A stretch of 64,000 bases of DNA, taken from Streptomyces sp. NRRL S-244 (GTDB taxonomy: Bacteria > Actinomycetota > Actinomycetes > Streptomycetales > Streptomycetaceae). Both the position numbers and the translations under genes were made by a program. The notes beneath the pieces are model-generated. The model was not told the origin of the DNA. It saw only the letters and a list, made by a program, of their open reading frames with translations, and ran no database searches. Below are positions 34,396 to 43,070 of the stretch, in pieces. The DNA lies in NCBI RefSeq assembly GCF_000717915.1, contig NZ_JOCX01000009.1, positions 1 to 64,000 on the forward strand, given 5' to 3'. How positions within the stretch are numbered: position 1 is the first letter of the stretch; every line of letters begins with the position of its first letter.

Positions 34396-36159
34396 CTACT
34401 TGGCGCAGATCGCCTTGTCGGCCTCGACCCGCTGAATGTCCTCCGGAGCCTTCTGCGGCGCCGTCAGCGAGACCCCCGCCCCCTTGAAGTCGGCGCCGAG
34501 CGTCAGCTTCATCGGCGTCTTGGGTCCGGCGTCCGCCGAGCCCATCTTCAGTGCCGTGGCCGGCAGCCCCATCAGGTCGGCCAGCGCCCGGGCCTGGTCG
34601 GCCTGGTTGGGCGCGTACTCCAGCTGCGTCGCGTCGAGCTTGGCGGGCGCGTTGCCGCGGTTGCTGGACTTGTTGACGCCCTTGCTGTTCTGCAGCCAGT
34701 TCACGGTGGCGGAGGCCGCACCCCCGGGCCCGCCGCCGTTGTAGACGTCCACCCGGACGTCGCCGGCGGGCGCGCGGTTGCCCTGGAGCAGGGCGTCCGC
34801 CTTGCCCTTGGCCTCCGCGTCGGCCGCGTCCTTCGCCGCCTGCTCCTTCTTCTCGACCTCCGTCAGCGAGACGTCGCCCTGGATCATCTTCAGCAGCGGG
34901 TCGGCCAGGCGCTGGTCGACGACGACGGTCGCCTTCTTGCCCTCGGGCTCGGCCGGGTTGTCGAGCACCGGGAGCGTGGTGAAGGTGATGTTCTTGAGGT
35001 CCATGTCCTTCAACTCACCGGCGAGATTGGTGAGTTTGTCGATGGACCCTATGCCCGAGTCGACGGTCAGCGACTTGGTGGCCGCCTCCGCGAGGGAGAA
35101 GAACTTCTTCGGACTGGTCAGCGTCTCCTTCGACTTCATCTCGCGCATCATCGAGCCCAGGAACTGCTGCTGGGTCTTGATCCGGTCGAGGTCGCCGTGG
35201 TTGCCGAACGAGTGCCTGGTGCGTACGAAGGCCAGGGCCTGCTCGCCCTGCAGCCGGTGCTCGCCGGCGTCCAGCTTCAGCTTGGAGTCCTTGTCGTCCA
35301 CGGGCTTCGCGAGGCAGACCGGAACGCCGCCGACCGCCGTGCTCAGCACCTTCACCGCGTTGAAGTCGACCATCATGAAGTTGTCGACGGTGATCCCGGT
35401 GATCTCCTTCACCGTACGCATGGTGCAGCCCGGGTCGCGGCCCTCCTGGCCGAGGCTGATGTTGAACCGGGTCCCCTTCTCGCCGGGGATCGTCTTCGTC
35501 GAACCGTCGGGCTGCTTCGTCGGGCAGGCCGGGATGTTCGTGATCAGGTCGCGCGGGATGGACAGCGCGGTGGCATTGCTGCGGTCCTTGGAGACGTGGA
35601 AGAGGATCGTGGTGTCGGCGTGGCCGACGCTGTCCGCGTCCCCGTAGCCCTCGTTGCCGGCGCCGCTGCGCTTGTCGGTGCCGATGACCAGGATGTTGAT
35701 GGGCTGGTCCTTCTTGAACCCGCCCGTGCCCGCGTCACCGACGTCGGTGACGTTGAGGTTGTTGTTCAGGTGGTCGTAGTAGAGGTACGCGCCCACCGAA
35801 GCGCCGACCAGCAGGAAGGCCAGGGTGCCGCCGGTGACGACCAGGATCCGCTTGCGCCGGCCGCCGCCTCCGCCGCCCTTGCGCGGCCGGCCGCCGCGCC
35901 GCCCGGGCGGACCCTCGCCGCGCCGCGGTCCGGGCACCGCCGGAGACGGGGCCTTGGGGGTCTTGGGGGTCTTGGGGGCCGTCGGCGCTCCGGGCGCACC
36001 GGCCCGGGCCGAAGACGGTCTGCGAGGTGCGGCGACGGAGGGCTGCTGCTGCGCAGCGGAACGGTCCAGTCGCAGTTCGTAGTTGCCAGTGCGGGGGTTG
36101 AGCACCCACTGGTCTGCGGGGTCGATCTCGTCTGCCCGCCCACGGCTTTGCGCATCCAC
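34396..36159 (-). CDS. LCP family protein with LytR_C domain
   Basis: A 587-residue ligase. The conserved N-terminus DEIDPADQWVLNPRTGNYEL precedes a Lys/Pro- and Gly/Arg-rich spacer and a membrane helix (LAFLLVGASVGAYLYY). LCP blocks are NILVIGTDKRSGAG, ATALSIPRDLITNIP, FNISLGQEGRDPGCTMRTVK, GEQALAFVRTRHSFGNHGDL. A coiled, charged segment rich in Lys/Ala/Glu and a LytR_C domain follow. The GTG 36159 start has GGAGG about 11 bases upstream. A motif at 36300-36315 is shared with the next LCP gene. It is one of five clustered LCP genes. Confidence 0.92.
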   Translation of the reverse strand: MDAQSRGRADEIDPADQWVLNPRTGNYELRLDRSAAQQQPSVAAPRRPSSARAGAPGAPTAPKTPKTPKAPSPAVPGPRRGEGPPGRRGGRPRKGGGGGGRRKRILVVTGGTLAFLLVGASVGAYLYYDHLNNNLNVTDVGDAGTGGFKKDQPINILVIGTDKRSGAGNEGYGDADSVGHADTTILFHVSKDRSNATALSIPRDLITNIPACPTKQPDGSTKTIPGEKGTRFNISLGQEGRDPGCTMRTVKEITGITVDNFMMVDFNAVKVLSTAVGGVPVCLAKPVDDKDSKLKLDAGEHRLQGEQALAFVRTRHSFGNHGDLDRIKTQQQFLGSMMREMKSKETLTSPKKFFSLAEAATKSLTVDSGIGSIDKLTNLAGELKDMDLKNITFTTLPVLDNPAEPEGKKATVVVDQRLADPLLKMIQGDVSLTEVEKKEQAAKDAADAEAKGKADALLQGNRAPAGDVRVDVYNGGGPGGAASATVNWLQNSKGVNKSSNRGNAPAKLDATQLEYAPNQADQARALADLMGLPATALKMGSADAGPKTPMKLTLGADFKGAGVSLTAPQKAPEDIQRVEADKAICAK

Positions 36160-36299
36160 GGTTGCTCGAATCCTCCGTCGGTGCCTCGCGACGCGTCTCC
36201 CCCAAGACGCCCGGTCAACGATCCGGCTGCTGGTGCACGGCCTCTTTTCTGGCCGGGGCACCGGATCGCTCACCCTATCCGCCCTGGTCAACTGCAAAC

Positions 36300-36315
36300 C
36301 ATGGTGGTGACAAAT
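36300..36315 (-). promoter_or_regulatory. Motif shared by two LCP gene upstream regions, copy 1
   Basis: The plus strand reads CATGGTGGTGACAAAT, and the minus strand ATTTGTCACCACCATG. It matches copy 2 (37723-37738) at all but two adjacent positions. It lies 141 bases upstream of the LCP start at 36159. The rest of 36160-36383 is relatively AT-rich and contains no gene. Confidence 0.45.
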
Positions 36316-36383
36316 TCCACTCCCCTTATAACGGGTCAAACCCCGCAAGGCCTTCGGTTCGGACACCGCCTTTGGGGATTGCT

Positions 36384-37610
36384 TTACCGGCAATCGGCCG
36401 TGCCCGCCGTCGTTCCCGTGAAGGTGGGGACGGGCGCGGGGGTGGATCCGGTTCCCTTCGGGGCCGCCGAGGCCTCGCCTTCGGCGGCCCGGGCGGTCTC
36501 CGGGGCCTGTTCGGTTTCGGCCTTCGCCGGGGTCGTCGGGGGCGGCGGGGTCACCGTGAGCGGCCTGTCCATCCGCAGCTGCTCGAAGAGTTGGGCCGCG
36601 TCCGGCTGCACCAGCTCGTCACGGTTCGGGTCGGCGGCGTACGGGCGGCGGGGCACCGTCAGGAACTTGACCTGCTCGGCCGGTATGTCCCGGATGCCCC
36701 GCACCAGTTCGTACAGGCCGCGCAGCGAGGCCAGTCCCGGGTCCGTGGTCACCGAGGAGGTCGCCGCGTCCAGCAGCGGGTACAGCCGGCCCGGGTTCAG
36801 CAGCACCCCGGTGCTCTGCACCTTCTCGACCAGCGAGCCGAGGAACTGCTGCTGGCGCTCCATCCGTTCGGTGTCGCTGCCGTTGCCCAGGCTGTAGCGG
36901 GCGCGGACGAAGCCGAGGGCCTGCTCGCCGTGCAGGGTCTGCCGGCCGGCCGGGAGCTTCAGCTTCGCCTCGGAGTCGTTCATCGGCTGCTTGAGGCAGA
37001 TCTCCACCCCGCCGACCGCGTCGACCATCTTCTTGAACCCGTCGAAATCCACCACCATGTGGTGGTCGATCCGGATTGCGGTGAGTTTCTCGACCGTACG
37101 GATCGTGCAGGCGGCCCCGCCCCACTGGTACGCCCAGTTGAACTGCGCGAGCCGCTCGGCGGTGCGGCTCCCGTCCGCCGTCAGGCAGGCCGGGATCCGC
37201 GTCATCAGGTCCCGGGGTATCGAGACCGCGGTCGCGCTCCTGCGGTCCGCGGGCAGGTGCAGCAGGATCGCGGTGTCCGAGCGCTCGGTGCCGCGGTCCT
37301 GCCCGTAGCGGGCGTTCTCCTTGCCGGAGCGCGAGTCCGAGCCGATCAGCAGGATGTTCTGCGAACCGCCCACGGCGTGCGTGGGGCGCTCGCGCTCGTA
37401 GCGCCCCAGCTCGGCCGCCGCGGAGGTGTCCTCGGTGATGTTCCCGTCGAGCTTGCGGTAGAGCCACCAGCCGACCGCGGCCCCGCACAGGACCAGCAGG
37501 GCCAGCCCGAGCGCGATCCAGCGCAGCAGGCGGCGCCGGCGGCCGCGCGGAGGCTTCGAGGAGCCTCCGGCCGCTTCGGTGCCGCCCGGTATGCCTGCGC
37601 TGTCCGTCAC
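36384..37610 (-). CDS. LCP family protein (LCP domain only)
   Basis: A 408-residue ligase. A short Arg-rich N-terminus and a membrane helix (IALGLALLVLCGAAVGWWLY) lead to the external LCP domain: NILLIGSDSRSGKE, ATAVSIPRDLMTRIP, WAYQWGGAACTIRTVEKLT, GEQALGFVRARYSLGNGSDTERM. The C-terminus is a Pro/Ala/Thr-rich tail ending in Cys-Arg, with no LytR_C. It is the most upstream of three consecutive minus-strand LCP genes. The upstream region contains copy 2 of the shared motif. The GTG start at 37610 is the only good candidate before the membrane helix. Confidence 0.92.
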   Translation of the reverse strand: MTDSAGIPGGTEAAGGSSKPPRGRRRRLLRWIALGLALLVLCGAAVGWWLYRKLDGNITEDTSAAAELGRYERERPTHAVGGSQNILLIGSDSRSGKENARYGQDRGTERSDTAILLHLPADRRSATAVSIPRDLMTRIPACLTADGSRTAERLAQFNWAYQWGGAACTIRTVEKLTAIRIDHHMVVDFDGFKKMVDAVGGVEICLKQPMNDSEAKLKLPAGRQTLHGEQALGFVRARYSLGNGSDTERMERQQQFLGSLVEKVQSTGVLLNPGRLYPLLDAATSSVTTDPGLASLRGLYELVRGIRDIPAEQVKFLTVPRRPYAADPNRDELVQPDAAQLFEQLRMDRPLTVTPPPPTTPAKAETEQAPETARAAEGEASAAPKGTGSTPAPVPTFTGTTAGTADCR

Positions 37611-37722
37611 TGGCGTTCCGTCCCCTCACCACACGTGCGGGCCGTACGGCTGAAACCACGACCCCAGCCGATCGTGCCCCCGCCCCACCGCCCCGGCCCG
37701 GGGACAGCCCCCTGTCTAGACC

Positions 37723-37738
37723 CATGTGGGTGACAAAT
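37723..37738 (-). promoter_or_regulatory. Motif shared by two LCP gene upstream regions, copy 2
   Basis: The plus strand reads CATGTGGGTGACAAAT, matching copy 1 in 14 of 16 positions. It lies 113 bases upstream of the LCP start at 37610, between that gene and the terminator of the acyl-CoA dehydrogenase gene. Confidence 0.45.
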
Positions 37739-37746
37739 CGTGGCAA

Positions 37747-37785
37747 CGCGAACGGCCCCCGGCGGAATGCCGGGGGCCGTTCGCG
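37747..37785 (-). terminator. Terminator of the acyl-CoA dehydrogenase gene
   Basis: A perfect 17-bp stem (37747-37763 with 37769-37785) has the loop GGAAT and lies 20 bases past the dehydrogenase stop codon. Confidence 0.85.
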
Positions 37786-37805
37786 GTACTGCGGGCCGGG
37801 CGGGG

Positions 37806-38963
37806 TTACGGCAGGTTGCGGGCCATCACGATGCGCTGGACCTGGTTCGTGCCCTCGTAGATCTGCGTGATCTTCGCGTCGCGCATCATGCGCTCGACCG
37901 GGTAGTCGCGGGTGTAGCCGTAGCCGCCGAGGAGCTGGACGGCGTCCGTGGTGACCTCCATGGCGATGTCGGAGGCGAAGCACTTGGCCGCGGCGCCCAG
38001 GTACGTCAGGTCGGCGTCACCGCGCTCGGAGGCGGCGGCCGCCTGGTAGGTCAGGGCGCGGGCGGCCGAGACCTTCATGGCCATGTCCGCGAGCATGAAC
38101 TGCACGCCCTGGAAGTCGCCGATCGGCTTGCCGAACTGCTTGCGCTCCTGGACGTAGCCCTTGGCGTAGTCCAGGGCGCCCTGGGCGATGCCGAGCGCCT
38201 GGGCGGCGATGGTGATGCGGGTGTGGTCGAGGGTCTTCATCGCCGTGGCGAAGCCGGTGCCCTCGGCGCCGATCATGCGGTCGGCCGGGATCCGCACGTT
38301 GTCGAGGTAGACCTCGCGGGTCGGGGAGCCCTTGATGCCGAGCTTCTTCTCCGGGGCGCCGAAGGAGACGCCCTCGTCGGACTTCTCGACGACGAAGGCG
38401 CTGATGCCCTTCGAGCGCTTCTCCGGGTCCGTCACGGCCATGACCGTGTAGTACTCGGAGACGCCCGCGTTGGTGATCCAGCGCTTGACGCCGTTGAGGA
38501 CCCAGAAGTCCCCGTCGCGCACGGCGCGGGTCTTCATGCCGGCGGCGTCCGAGCCCGCGTCGGGCTCGGAGAGGCAGTACGAGAACATGCCGTCGCCCTT
38601 GGCCAGCGGGCCGAGGTACTTCTTCTTGAGGTCCTCGGAGCCGGAGAGGATCACCGGGAGCGAGCCGAGCTTGTTCACGGCCGGGATCAGGGAGGAGGAC
38701 GCGCAGACGCGGGCCACCTCCTCGATCACGATCACGGTGGCCAGCGCGTCCGCGCCGGCGCCGCCGTAGATCTCGGGGACGTGGACGGCGTGCAGGTCGT
38801 TGGCGACGAGCGCGTCGTGGGCCTCCTGCGGGAAGCGGGCCTCCTCGTCGACCGCGGCGGCGAACGGCAGGATCTTCGCCTCGGCGAGCGAGCGGACGGA
38901 CTCGCGGAGCATGTCGTGCTCCTCGGCCGGGCGGTACAGGTCGAAGTCGGCAGAACCCGCCAA
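37806..38963 (-). CDS. Acyl-CoA dehydrogenase
   Basis: A 385-residue FAD flavoenzyme for alpha,beta-oxidation of acyl-CoA thioesters. It shows the family patterns FSYCLSEPDAGSDAAGMKT, DFWVLNGVKRWITNAG, FGKPIGDFQGVQFMLADM and the C-terminal VERMMRDAKITQIYEGTNQVQRIV. The glutamate in IYEGTN is the expected catalytic base. The start is TTG 38963 (MAGSADFDLYRP), eight bases after GGGGAG; GTG 38972 overlaps the ribosome site. Substrate chain length is not evident. A small TAAC-x4-GTTA repeat (38996-39007) lies in the promoter region and may be a TetR-type operator. Confidence 0.93.
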   Translation of the reverse strand: MAGSADFDLYRPAEEHDMLRESVRSLAEAKILPFAAAVDEEARFPQEAHDALVANDLHAVHVPEIYGGAGADALATVIVIEEVARVCASSSLIPAVNKLGSLPVILSGSEDLKKKYLGPLAKGDGMFSYCLSEPDAGSDAAGMKTRAVRDGDFWVLNGVKRWITNAGVSEYYTVMAVTDPEKRSKGISAFVVEKSDEGVSFGAPEKKLGIKGSPTREVYLDNVRIPADRMIGAEGTGFATAMKTLDHTRITIAAQALGIAQGALDYAKGYVQERKQFGKPIGDFQGVQFMLADMAMKVSAARALTYQAAAASERGDADLTYLGAAAKCFASDIAMEVTTDAVQLLGGYGYTRDYPVERMMRDAKITQIYEGTNQVQRIVMARNLP

Positions 38964-38995
38964 GACTCTCACTCCCCAAGTGTGATGCGTGATGC

Positions 38996-39007
38996 TAACT
39001 ACCGTTA
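38996..39007. promoter_or_regulatory. Possible operator of the acyl-CoA dehydrogenase gene
   Basis: TAAC-TACC-GTTA sits in an unusually AT-rich patch (38990-39022) about 33 bases upstream of the dehydrogenase start, overlapping a plausible minus-strand TAGCAT -10 box. A TetR-family regulator is typical for such genes but none is adjacent. Confidence 0.3.
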
Positions 39008-39157
39008 AGTAACCCAAATCTTAGTGTCCGGCGTCCCGGCAGCGATATGTACGGGGCACGTGAGCTGCGTGACAGCCGGGTCTCCTGGGGAACGTCCCCC
39101 CGGACCGGCCCGACTATGCTCAGTGGCCGCAAACGGCCCCGCACCTCTGGAGCACCC

Positions 39158-40501
39158 ATGGCCCCCCTCAGGATCACTGTGATCGGCACCGGCTACCTCG
39201 GCGCCACCCACGCCGCGGCGATGGCCGAGCTGGGCTTCGAGGTGCTCGGGCTGGACGTGGTCCCGGAGAAGATCGAGATGCTGTCCGCGGGCCGGGTGCC
39301 GATGTACGAGCCCGGGCTGGAGGAACTCCTCGCCGCGCACGTCGAGGGACTGCCGGGCTCCACCGGGCGGCTGCGCTTCACGCAGTCCTGGGAGGAGGTC
39401 GGCGCCTTCGGCGACGTCCACTTCGTCTGCGTGAACACCCCGCAGAAGCACGGCGAGTACGCCTGCGACATGAGTTACGTCGACTCCGCGATCGAGTCCC
39501 TCGCCCCGCACCTGACCCGGCCGGTCCTGGTCGTCGGCAAGTCCACCGTGCCCGTGGGCTCGGCGGAGCGGCTCGCCGCGAAGCTGGCCGGGCTGGCCCC
39601 GGCGGGCGACGAGGTCGAGCTGGCGTGGAACCCGGAGTTCCTGCGGGAGGGCTTCGCCGTACAGGACACCCTGCACCCCGACCGGATCGTGATCGGCGTC
39701 CAGGGCGAGCGCGGCGAGAAGGTGCTGCGCGAGGTGTACGGGACGCCCATGGCGGAGGGCACCCCGCTGGTGGTGACCGACTTCCCGACCGCCGAGCTCG
39801 TCAAGACCGCCGCCAACTCCTTCCTCGCCACCAAGATCTCCTTCATCAACGCGATGGCGGAGGTCTGCGAGGCGGCCGGCGGCGACGTGGTCAAGCTCGC
39901 CGAGGCCATCGGCCACGACGACCGCATCGGCAGGAAGTTCCTGCGCGCCGGCATCGGCTTCGGCGGCGGCTGCCTGCCCAAGGACATCCGGGCCTTCATG
40001 GCGCGCGCCGGCGAGCTCGGCGCGGACCAGGCGCTGACCTTCCTGCGCGAGGTCGACTCCATCAACATGCGCCGCCGCGGCCACATGGTCGAGCTGGCCC
40101 GCGAGGCCGTGGGCGGGTCCTTCCTCGGCAAGCGCGTCGCGGTGCTCGGCGCCACCTTCAAGCCGGACTCCGACGACGTCCGCGACTCCCCCGCGCTGAA
40201 CGTGGCCGGGCAGATCCACCTCCAGGGCGGCCAGGTCACCGTCTACGACCCGAAGGGCATGGACAACGCCCGCCGCGTCTTCCCGACGCTCGGGTACGCG
40301 GACTCGGCGCTGGAGGCGGCCCGCGGCGCGGAGGTCGTCCTGCACCTCACCGAGTGGCGCGAGTTCCGCGACCTCGACCCGGTGGAGCTGGGCGCGGTCG
40401 TCACCGACCGCCTGATCCTCGACGGCCGCAACGCCCTGGACACCGACCGCTGGCGCGCGGCCGGCTGGACCTACCGCGCGATGGGCCGCCCGCGGGCCTG
40501 A
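39158..40501 (+). CDS. UDP-glucose 6-dehydrogenase family protein
   Basis: A 447-residue NAD-dependent nucleotide-sugar dehydrogenase making a uronic acid, most likely UDP-glucuronate. The NAD motif is VIGTGYLGATHAAAMAELGF, the substrate region is WNPEFLREGFAVQDTLHPDR, and the catalytic cysteine lies in GIGFGGGCLPKD (Cys272). The C-terminal domain has VAVLGATFKPDSDDVRDSPAL. ATG 39158 follows GGAG; a TATGCT -10 box (39115-39120) suggests a leader of about 30 bases. It would feed sugar acids into the envelope polymers of this region. Confidence 0.92.
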   Translation: MAPLRITVIGTGYLGATHAAAMAELGFEVLGLDVVPEKIEMLSAGRVPMYEPGLEELLAAHVEGLPGSTGRLRFTQSWEEVGAFGDVHFVCVNTPQKHGEYACDMSYVDSAIESLAPHLTRPVLVVGKSTVPVGSAERLAAKLAGLAPAGDEVELAWNPEFLREGFAVQDTLHPDRIVIGVQGERGEKVLREVYGTPMAEGTPLVVTDFPTAELVKTAANSFLATKISFINAMAEVCEAAGGDVVKLAEAIGHDDRIGRKFLRAGIGFGGGCLPKDIRAFMARAGELGADQALTFLREVDSINMRRRGHMVELAREAVGGSFLGKRVAVLGATFKPDSDDVRDSPALNVAGQIHLQGGQVTVYDPKGMDNARRVFPTLGYADSALEAARGAEVVLHLTEWREFRDLDPVELGAVVTDRLILDGRNALDTDRWRAAGWTYRAMGRPRA

Positions 40502-40504
40502 GCC

Positions 40505-40600
40505 CCGGGCCGGGACCTGGACCTGCGCCTGGACCTGGGCCGGGACCTGGGCACTGGGCCTGGACCTGGGCCGAGCCCGGACCGAGTACCCGGACCGGGG
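40505..40600. repeat. Degenerate simple-sequence stretch between convergent genes
   Basis: This is a run of imperfect GGACCTGG/GGGCC units filling the space between the UDP-glucose dehydrogenase and dipeptidase stops. It can fold into many GC-rich hairpins and may serve as a terminator. No ORF fits. Confidence 0.6.
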
Positions 40601-40607
40601 ACCCGGA

Positions 40608-41729
40608 TCACGCCGGTCTGCGGTGCTGGGCGGCGCGGGCCGTGAATTCCGCGTCGCGCAGCACCCGCTGGGCGTTGCCCCAGGTCAGCAGGGCCAGGTC
40701 GGTCTCCGACCAGCCGCGCTCCAGCAGTTCCGCGATCAGCCGCGGATAGCCCGAGGGGTCGGTCAGGCCCGTCGGCCGGGGGACGCCCGGCTCGGTGCCG
40801 AAGGTGGCGCCGAGGCCGACGCAGTCCGGGCCGGCGACGGCCCGTACGTGTTCCACGTGGTCGGCCACCGCGTGCAGGGAGTCCCCGGTCTGCGCGGCGT
40901 CGAAGGTGACCATCGCCAGCCCCTGCGCGGCCCGCAGGGCCAGCAGCACCTCGTCGGTCACGTTCCCCGGATGCGGGTTCAGCGCCGCGGCCGCGGTGTG
41001 CGAGACGATCACCGGGGCCTTGGAGGCCCCCGCGAGCTGGCAGGCCACCTCCGGAGTGCACCCGGTCAGGTCCACCAGCATCGCCAGCCGGTTCATCTCC
41101 TTGACCACCTCGTGGCCGAAGGGCGACAGGTCCTCCCGGGCCCACGGCGCTCCCGCGGGGGCGAGGATCCGTACGCCCAGTGCGTGGAAGGCGCGCAGCG
41201 CGCCCAGCGAATCGGTCAGCGCACGTCCGGGTACCGGGCCCAGGAACGAGGCGATCCGGCCCCGGTTGCGGGCATCGGCCATGTCGTCCGCGGTCAGCGC
41301 GAGGCACAGGCCGTCCGGGTACCGGCGCATCAGGGCCAGCGCCACGTCGATCTGGTCGAGGGTGTCGGCCACCACCTGGTCGGCGGCCGCGGCCTCGCGC
41401 GGCGGCAGCAGCGACCAGAACTGGGCGCCGACCCCGCCGGCGCGCAGCCGAGGGATGTCGGTGTCGACACCGCTGTCGGGCGTTTCGATGTCGTGGTACG
41501 GGCTCTGGCGCAGGGTCCAGACGAGGGTGTTGTGCCCGTCGGCGACGGGATGTACGGACAGCAGCGCGACGGCCCGTTCCAGGGCGCTGCCCGCCACCGG
41601 GGCGGGCGTGTCCTCGGCCCCTTCGGAGCCGGGACCCACGGGGACCGTTTCGGCGGTGCTCGCGGTGGTCGCGGTGTACGCGGTGTGCGCCGCAAAGGCG
41701 GCTTGAGGTTCATCCTGCAGGTCGGCCAT
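40608..41729 (-). CDS. M19 dipeptidase paralogue with lost metal ligands (probable pseudoenzyme)
   Basis: A 373-residue protein clearly related to its upstream neighbour at 41892-43070 ([58 protein letters not shown]). Metal ligands of the M19 renal-dipeptidase family are missing. HxD is HNT in ADGHNTLVW, the GAEGGH segment reads GPVPGR, and the first metal-site SH reads TG in VDLTGCTPEV. Only VSHTAA remains, and DYDG is absent. Catalysis is therefore unlikely, so it may be regulatory or binding. ATG 41729 follows GGAG; a GTG at 41777 lacks a ribosome site. Confidence 0.85.
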   Translation of the reverse strand: MADLQDEPQAAFAAHTAYTATTASTAETVPVGPGSEGAEDTPAPVAGSALERAVALLSVHPVADGHNTLVWTLRQSPYHDIETPDSGVDTDIPRLRAGGVGAQFWSLLPPREAAAADQVVADTLDQIDVALALMRRYPDGLCLALTADDMADARNRGRIASFLGPVPGRALTDSLGALRAFHALGVRILAPAGAPWAREDLSPFGHEVVKEMNRLAMLVDLTGCTPEVACQLAGASKAPVIVSHTAAAALNPHPGNVTDEVLLALRAAQGLAMVTFDAAQTGDSLHAVADHVEHVRAVAGPDCVGLGATFGTEPGVPRPTGLTDPSGYPRLIAELLERGWSETDLALLTWGNAQRVLRDAEFTARAAQHRRPA

Positions 41730-41891
41730 GGCGTTCGGCTCCGGTCTCGGCGGCAGCAGGGAGAGAGATGCTGCCACCGTGACACGCCAGGGGCCCGGGT
41801 CGCCCGGCGGATGTGGCGTTCGGGTGTCACCCGCAGGTCACACCCCTCGCCGCAGCCGCCGGGCAGGCCCGCCGCCGTGGCGCCGACGCGG

Positions 41892-43070
41892 CTACAGCAC
41901 CGCGTTGGACGGGCCGCGGGACGCCGAGAGCTCGCGCGCCACCGCCTCCGCGTCGCGCAGCGCCCGTACGGCGTTGGACCAGGTCAGCTTGGCCAGGTCG
42001 GCCCGGGACCAGCCGCGCGTGAGCAGCTCCGCGATCAGGTTCGGGTAGCCGGCCACGTCGTCCAGCCCGGACGGGGTGAAGGCCGTGCCGTCGTAGTCCC
42101 CGCCGATGCCGATGTGGTCGACGCCGGCCACCTCGCGCATGTGGTCCAGGTGGTCGGCGACCGTGGCGGCCGTGGCCACCGGGCGCGGGCGCTCGGCCTC
42201 GAAGGCCCGGTGCAGGGCCATCGCCTCGGGCCTGGTGTCGAGGTGGTGGAAGCCGTGCGCGCGCAGGTTCTCGTCAGCGGCCAGGGTCCACTCGACGGCC
42301 GCCGGGAGGATGAACTTCGGTACGAACGTGGCCATCGCGACGCCGCCGTTGGCGGGCAGCAGCTCCAGCACGTCGTCCGGGATGTTGCGCGGGTGGTCGC
42401 AGACCGCCAGCGAGGACGAGTGCGAGAAGATCACCGGCGCGGCCGAGACGGCGAGCGCGTCGCGCATCGTCGTCGCGGCGACGTGCGAGAGGTCGACGAG
42501 CATGCCGACGCGGTTCATCTCGCGGACGACCTCGCGGCCGAAGTCGCTCAGGCCGCCGTGGCGCGGCTCGTCGGTCGCCGAGTCCGCCCAGTCGATCGTG
42601 TCGTTGTGCGTGAGCGTCATGTACCGCACGCCCAGCCGGTGCAGGGCGCGCAGCGTGGCGAGCGAGTTGTTGATGGAGTGGCCGCCCTCGGCGCCCATCA
42701 GCGAGGCGATCCGGCCGTCGGCGCGGGCCGCCTCCATGTCGTCGGCCGTCAGCGCCCGTACGAGGTCCGCCGGGTAACGCTCGATCAGCTGGGCGACGGC
42801 GTCGATCTGCTCCAGGGTGGCGCTGACCGCCGTGTCGCCCGCGTAGTCGGAGCGCACGTACACCGACCAGAACTGCGCGCCGACCCCGCCGGCGCGCAGC
42901 CGGGGGAGGTCGGTGTGCAGCCGGCCGCGCTGGTCGCCGGCGATGTCGCGCTGTGCCAGGTCGTAGCGGACCTGCTCGCGCAGCGCCCACGGCAGGTCGT
43001 TGTGCCCGTCGACCACCGGGTGCTCGGCGAGCAGCTCCCGCGCCTCGCTCAGGCGCTGCGCGGCGCTCAC
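41892..43070 (-). CDS. Membrane-dipeptidase family (M19) zinc dipeptidase
   Basis: A 392-residue amidohydrolase-fold dipeptidase. All M19 metal ligands are visible: [14 protein letters not shown] (His-x-Asp), [11 protein letters not shown] (bridging Glu), [11 protein letters not shown] and [11 protein letters not shown] (His pairs), and [11 protein letters not shown]. It cleaves dipeptides, possibly with a D-amino acid. The GTG start overlaps the purE stop by four bases, so it is translationally coupled to purK-purE. A catalytically impaired paralogue follows after 162 bases. The gap contains a GGGTGT/ACACCC inverted repeat near 41820-41845. Confidence 0.93.
   Translation of the reverse strand: MSAAQRLSEARELLAEHPVVDGHNDLPWALREQVRYDLAQRDIAGDQRGRLHTDLPRLRAGGVGAQFWSVYVRSDYAGDTAVSATLEQIDAVAQLIERYPADLVRALTADDMEAARADGRIASLMGAEGGHSINNSLATLRALHRLGVRYMTLTHNDTIDWADSATDEPRHGGLSDFGREVVREMNRVGMLVDLSHVAATTMRDALAVSAAPVIFSHSSSLAVCDHPRNIPDDVLELLPANGGVAMATFVPKFILPAAVEWTLAADENLRAHGFHHLDTRPEAMALHRAFEAERPRPVATAATVADHLDHMREVAGVDHIGIGGDYDGTAFTPSGLDDVAGYPNLIAELLTRGWSRADLAKLTWSNAVRALRDAEAVARELSASRGPSNAVL

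Noticed and set aside
40502..40607. Repeated GGACCTGG stretch considered as a coding extension of the UDP-glucose dehydrogenase gene.
   Set aside because: The gene ends with a clear stop and the repeat is out of context with the enzyme family length.
41730..41891. Small ORF or regulatory RNA between the two dipeptidase genes.
   Set aside because: Only a weak GGGTGT/ACACCC repeat is visible, with no start with a ribosome site or recognisable product.
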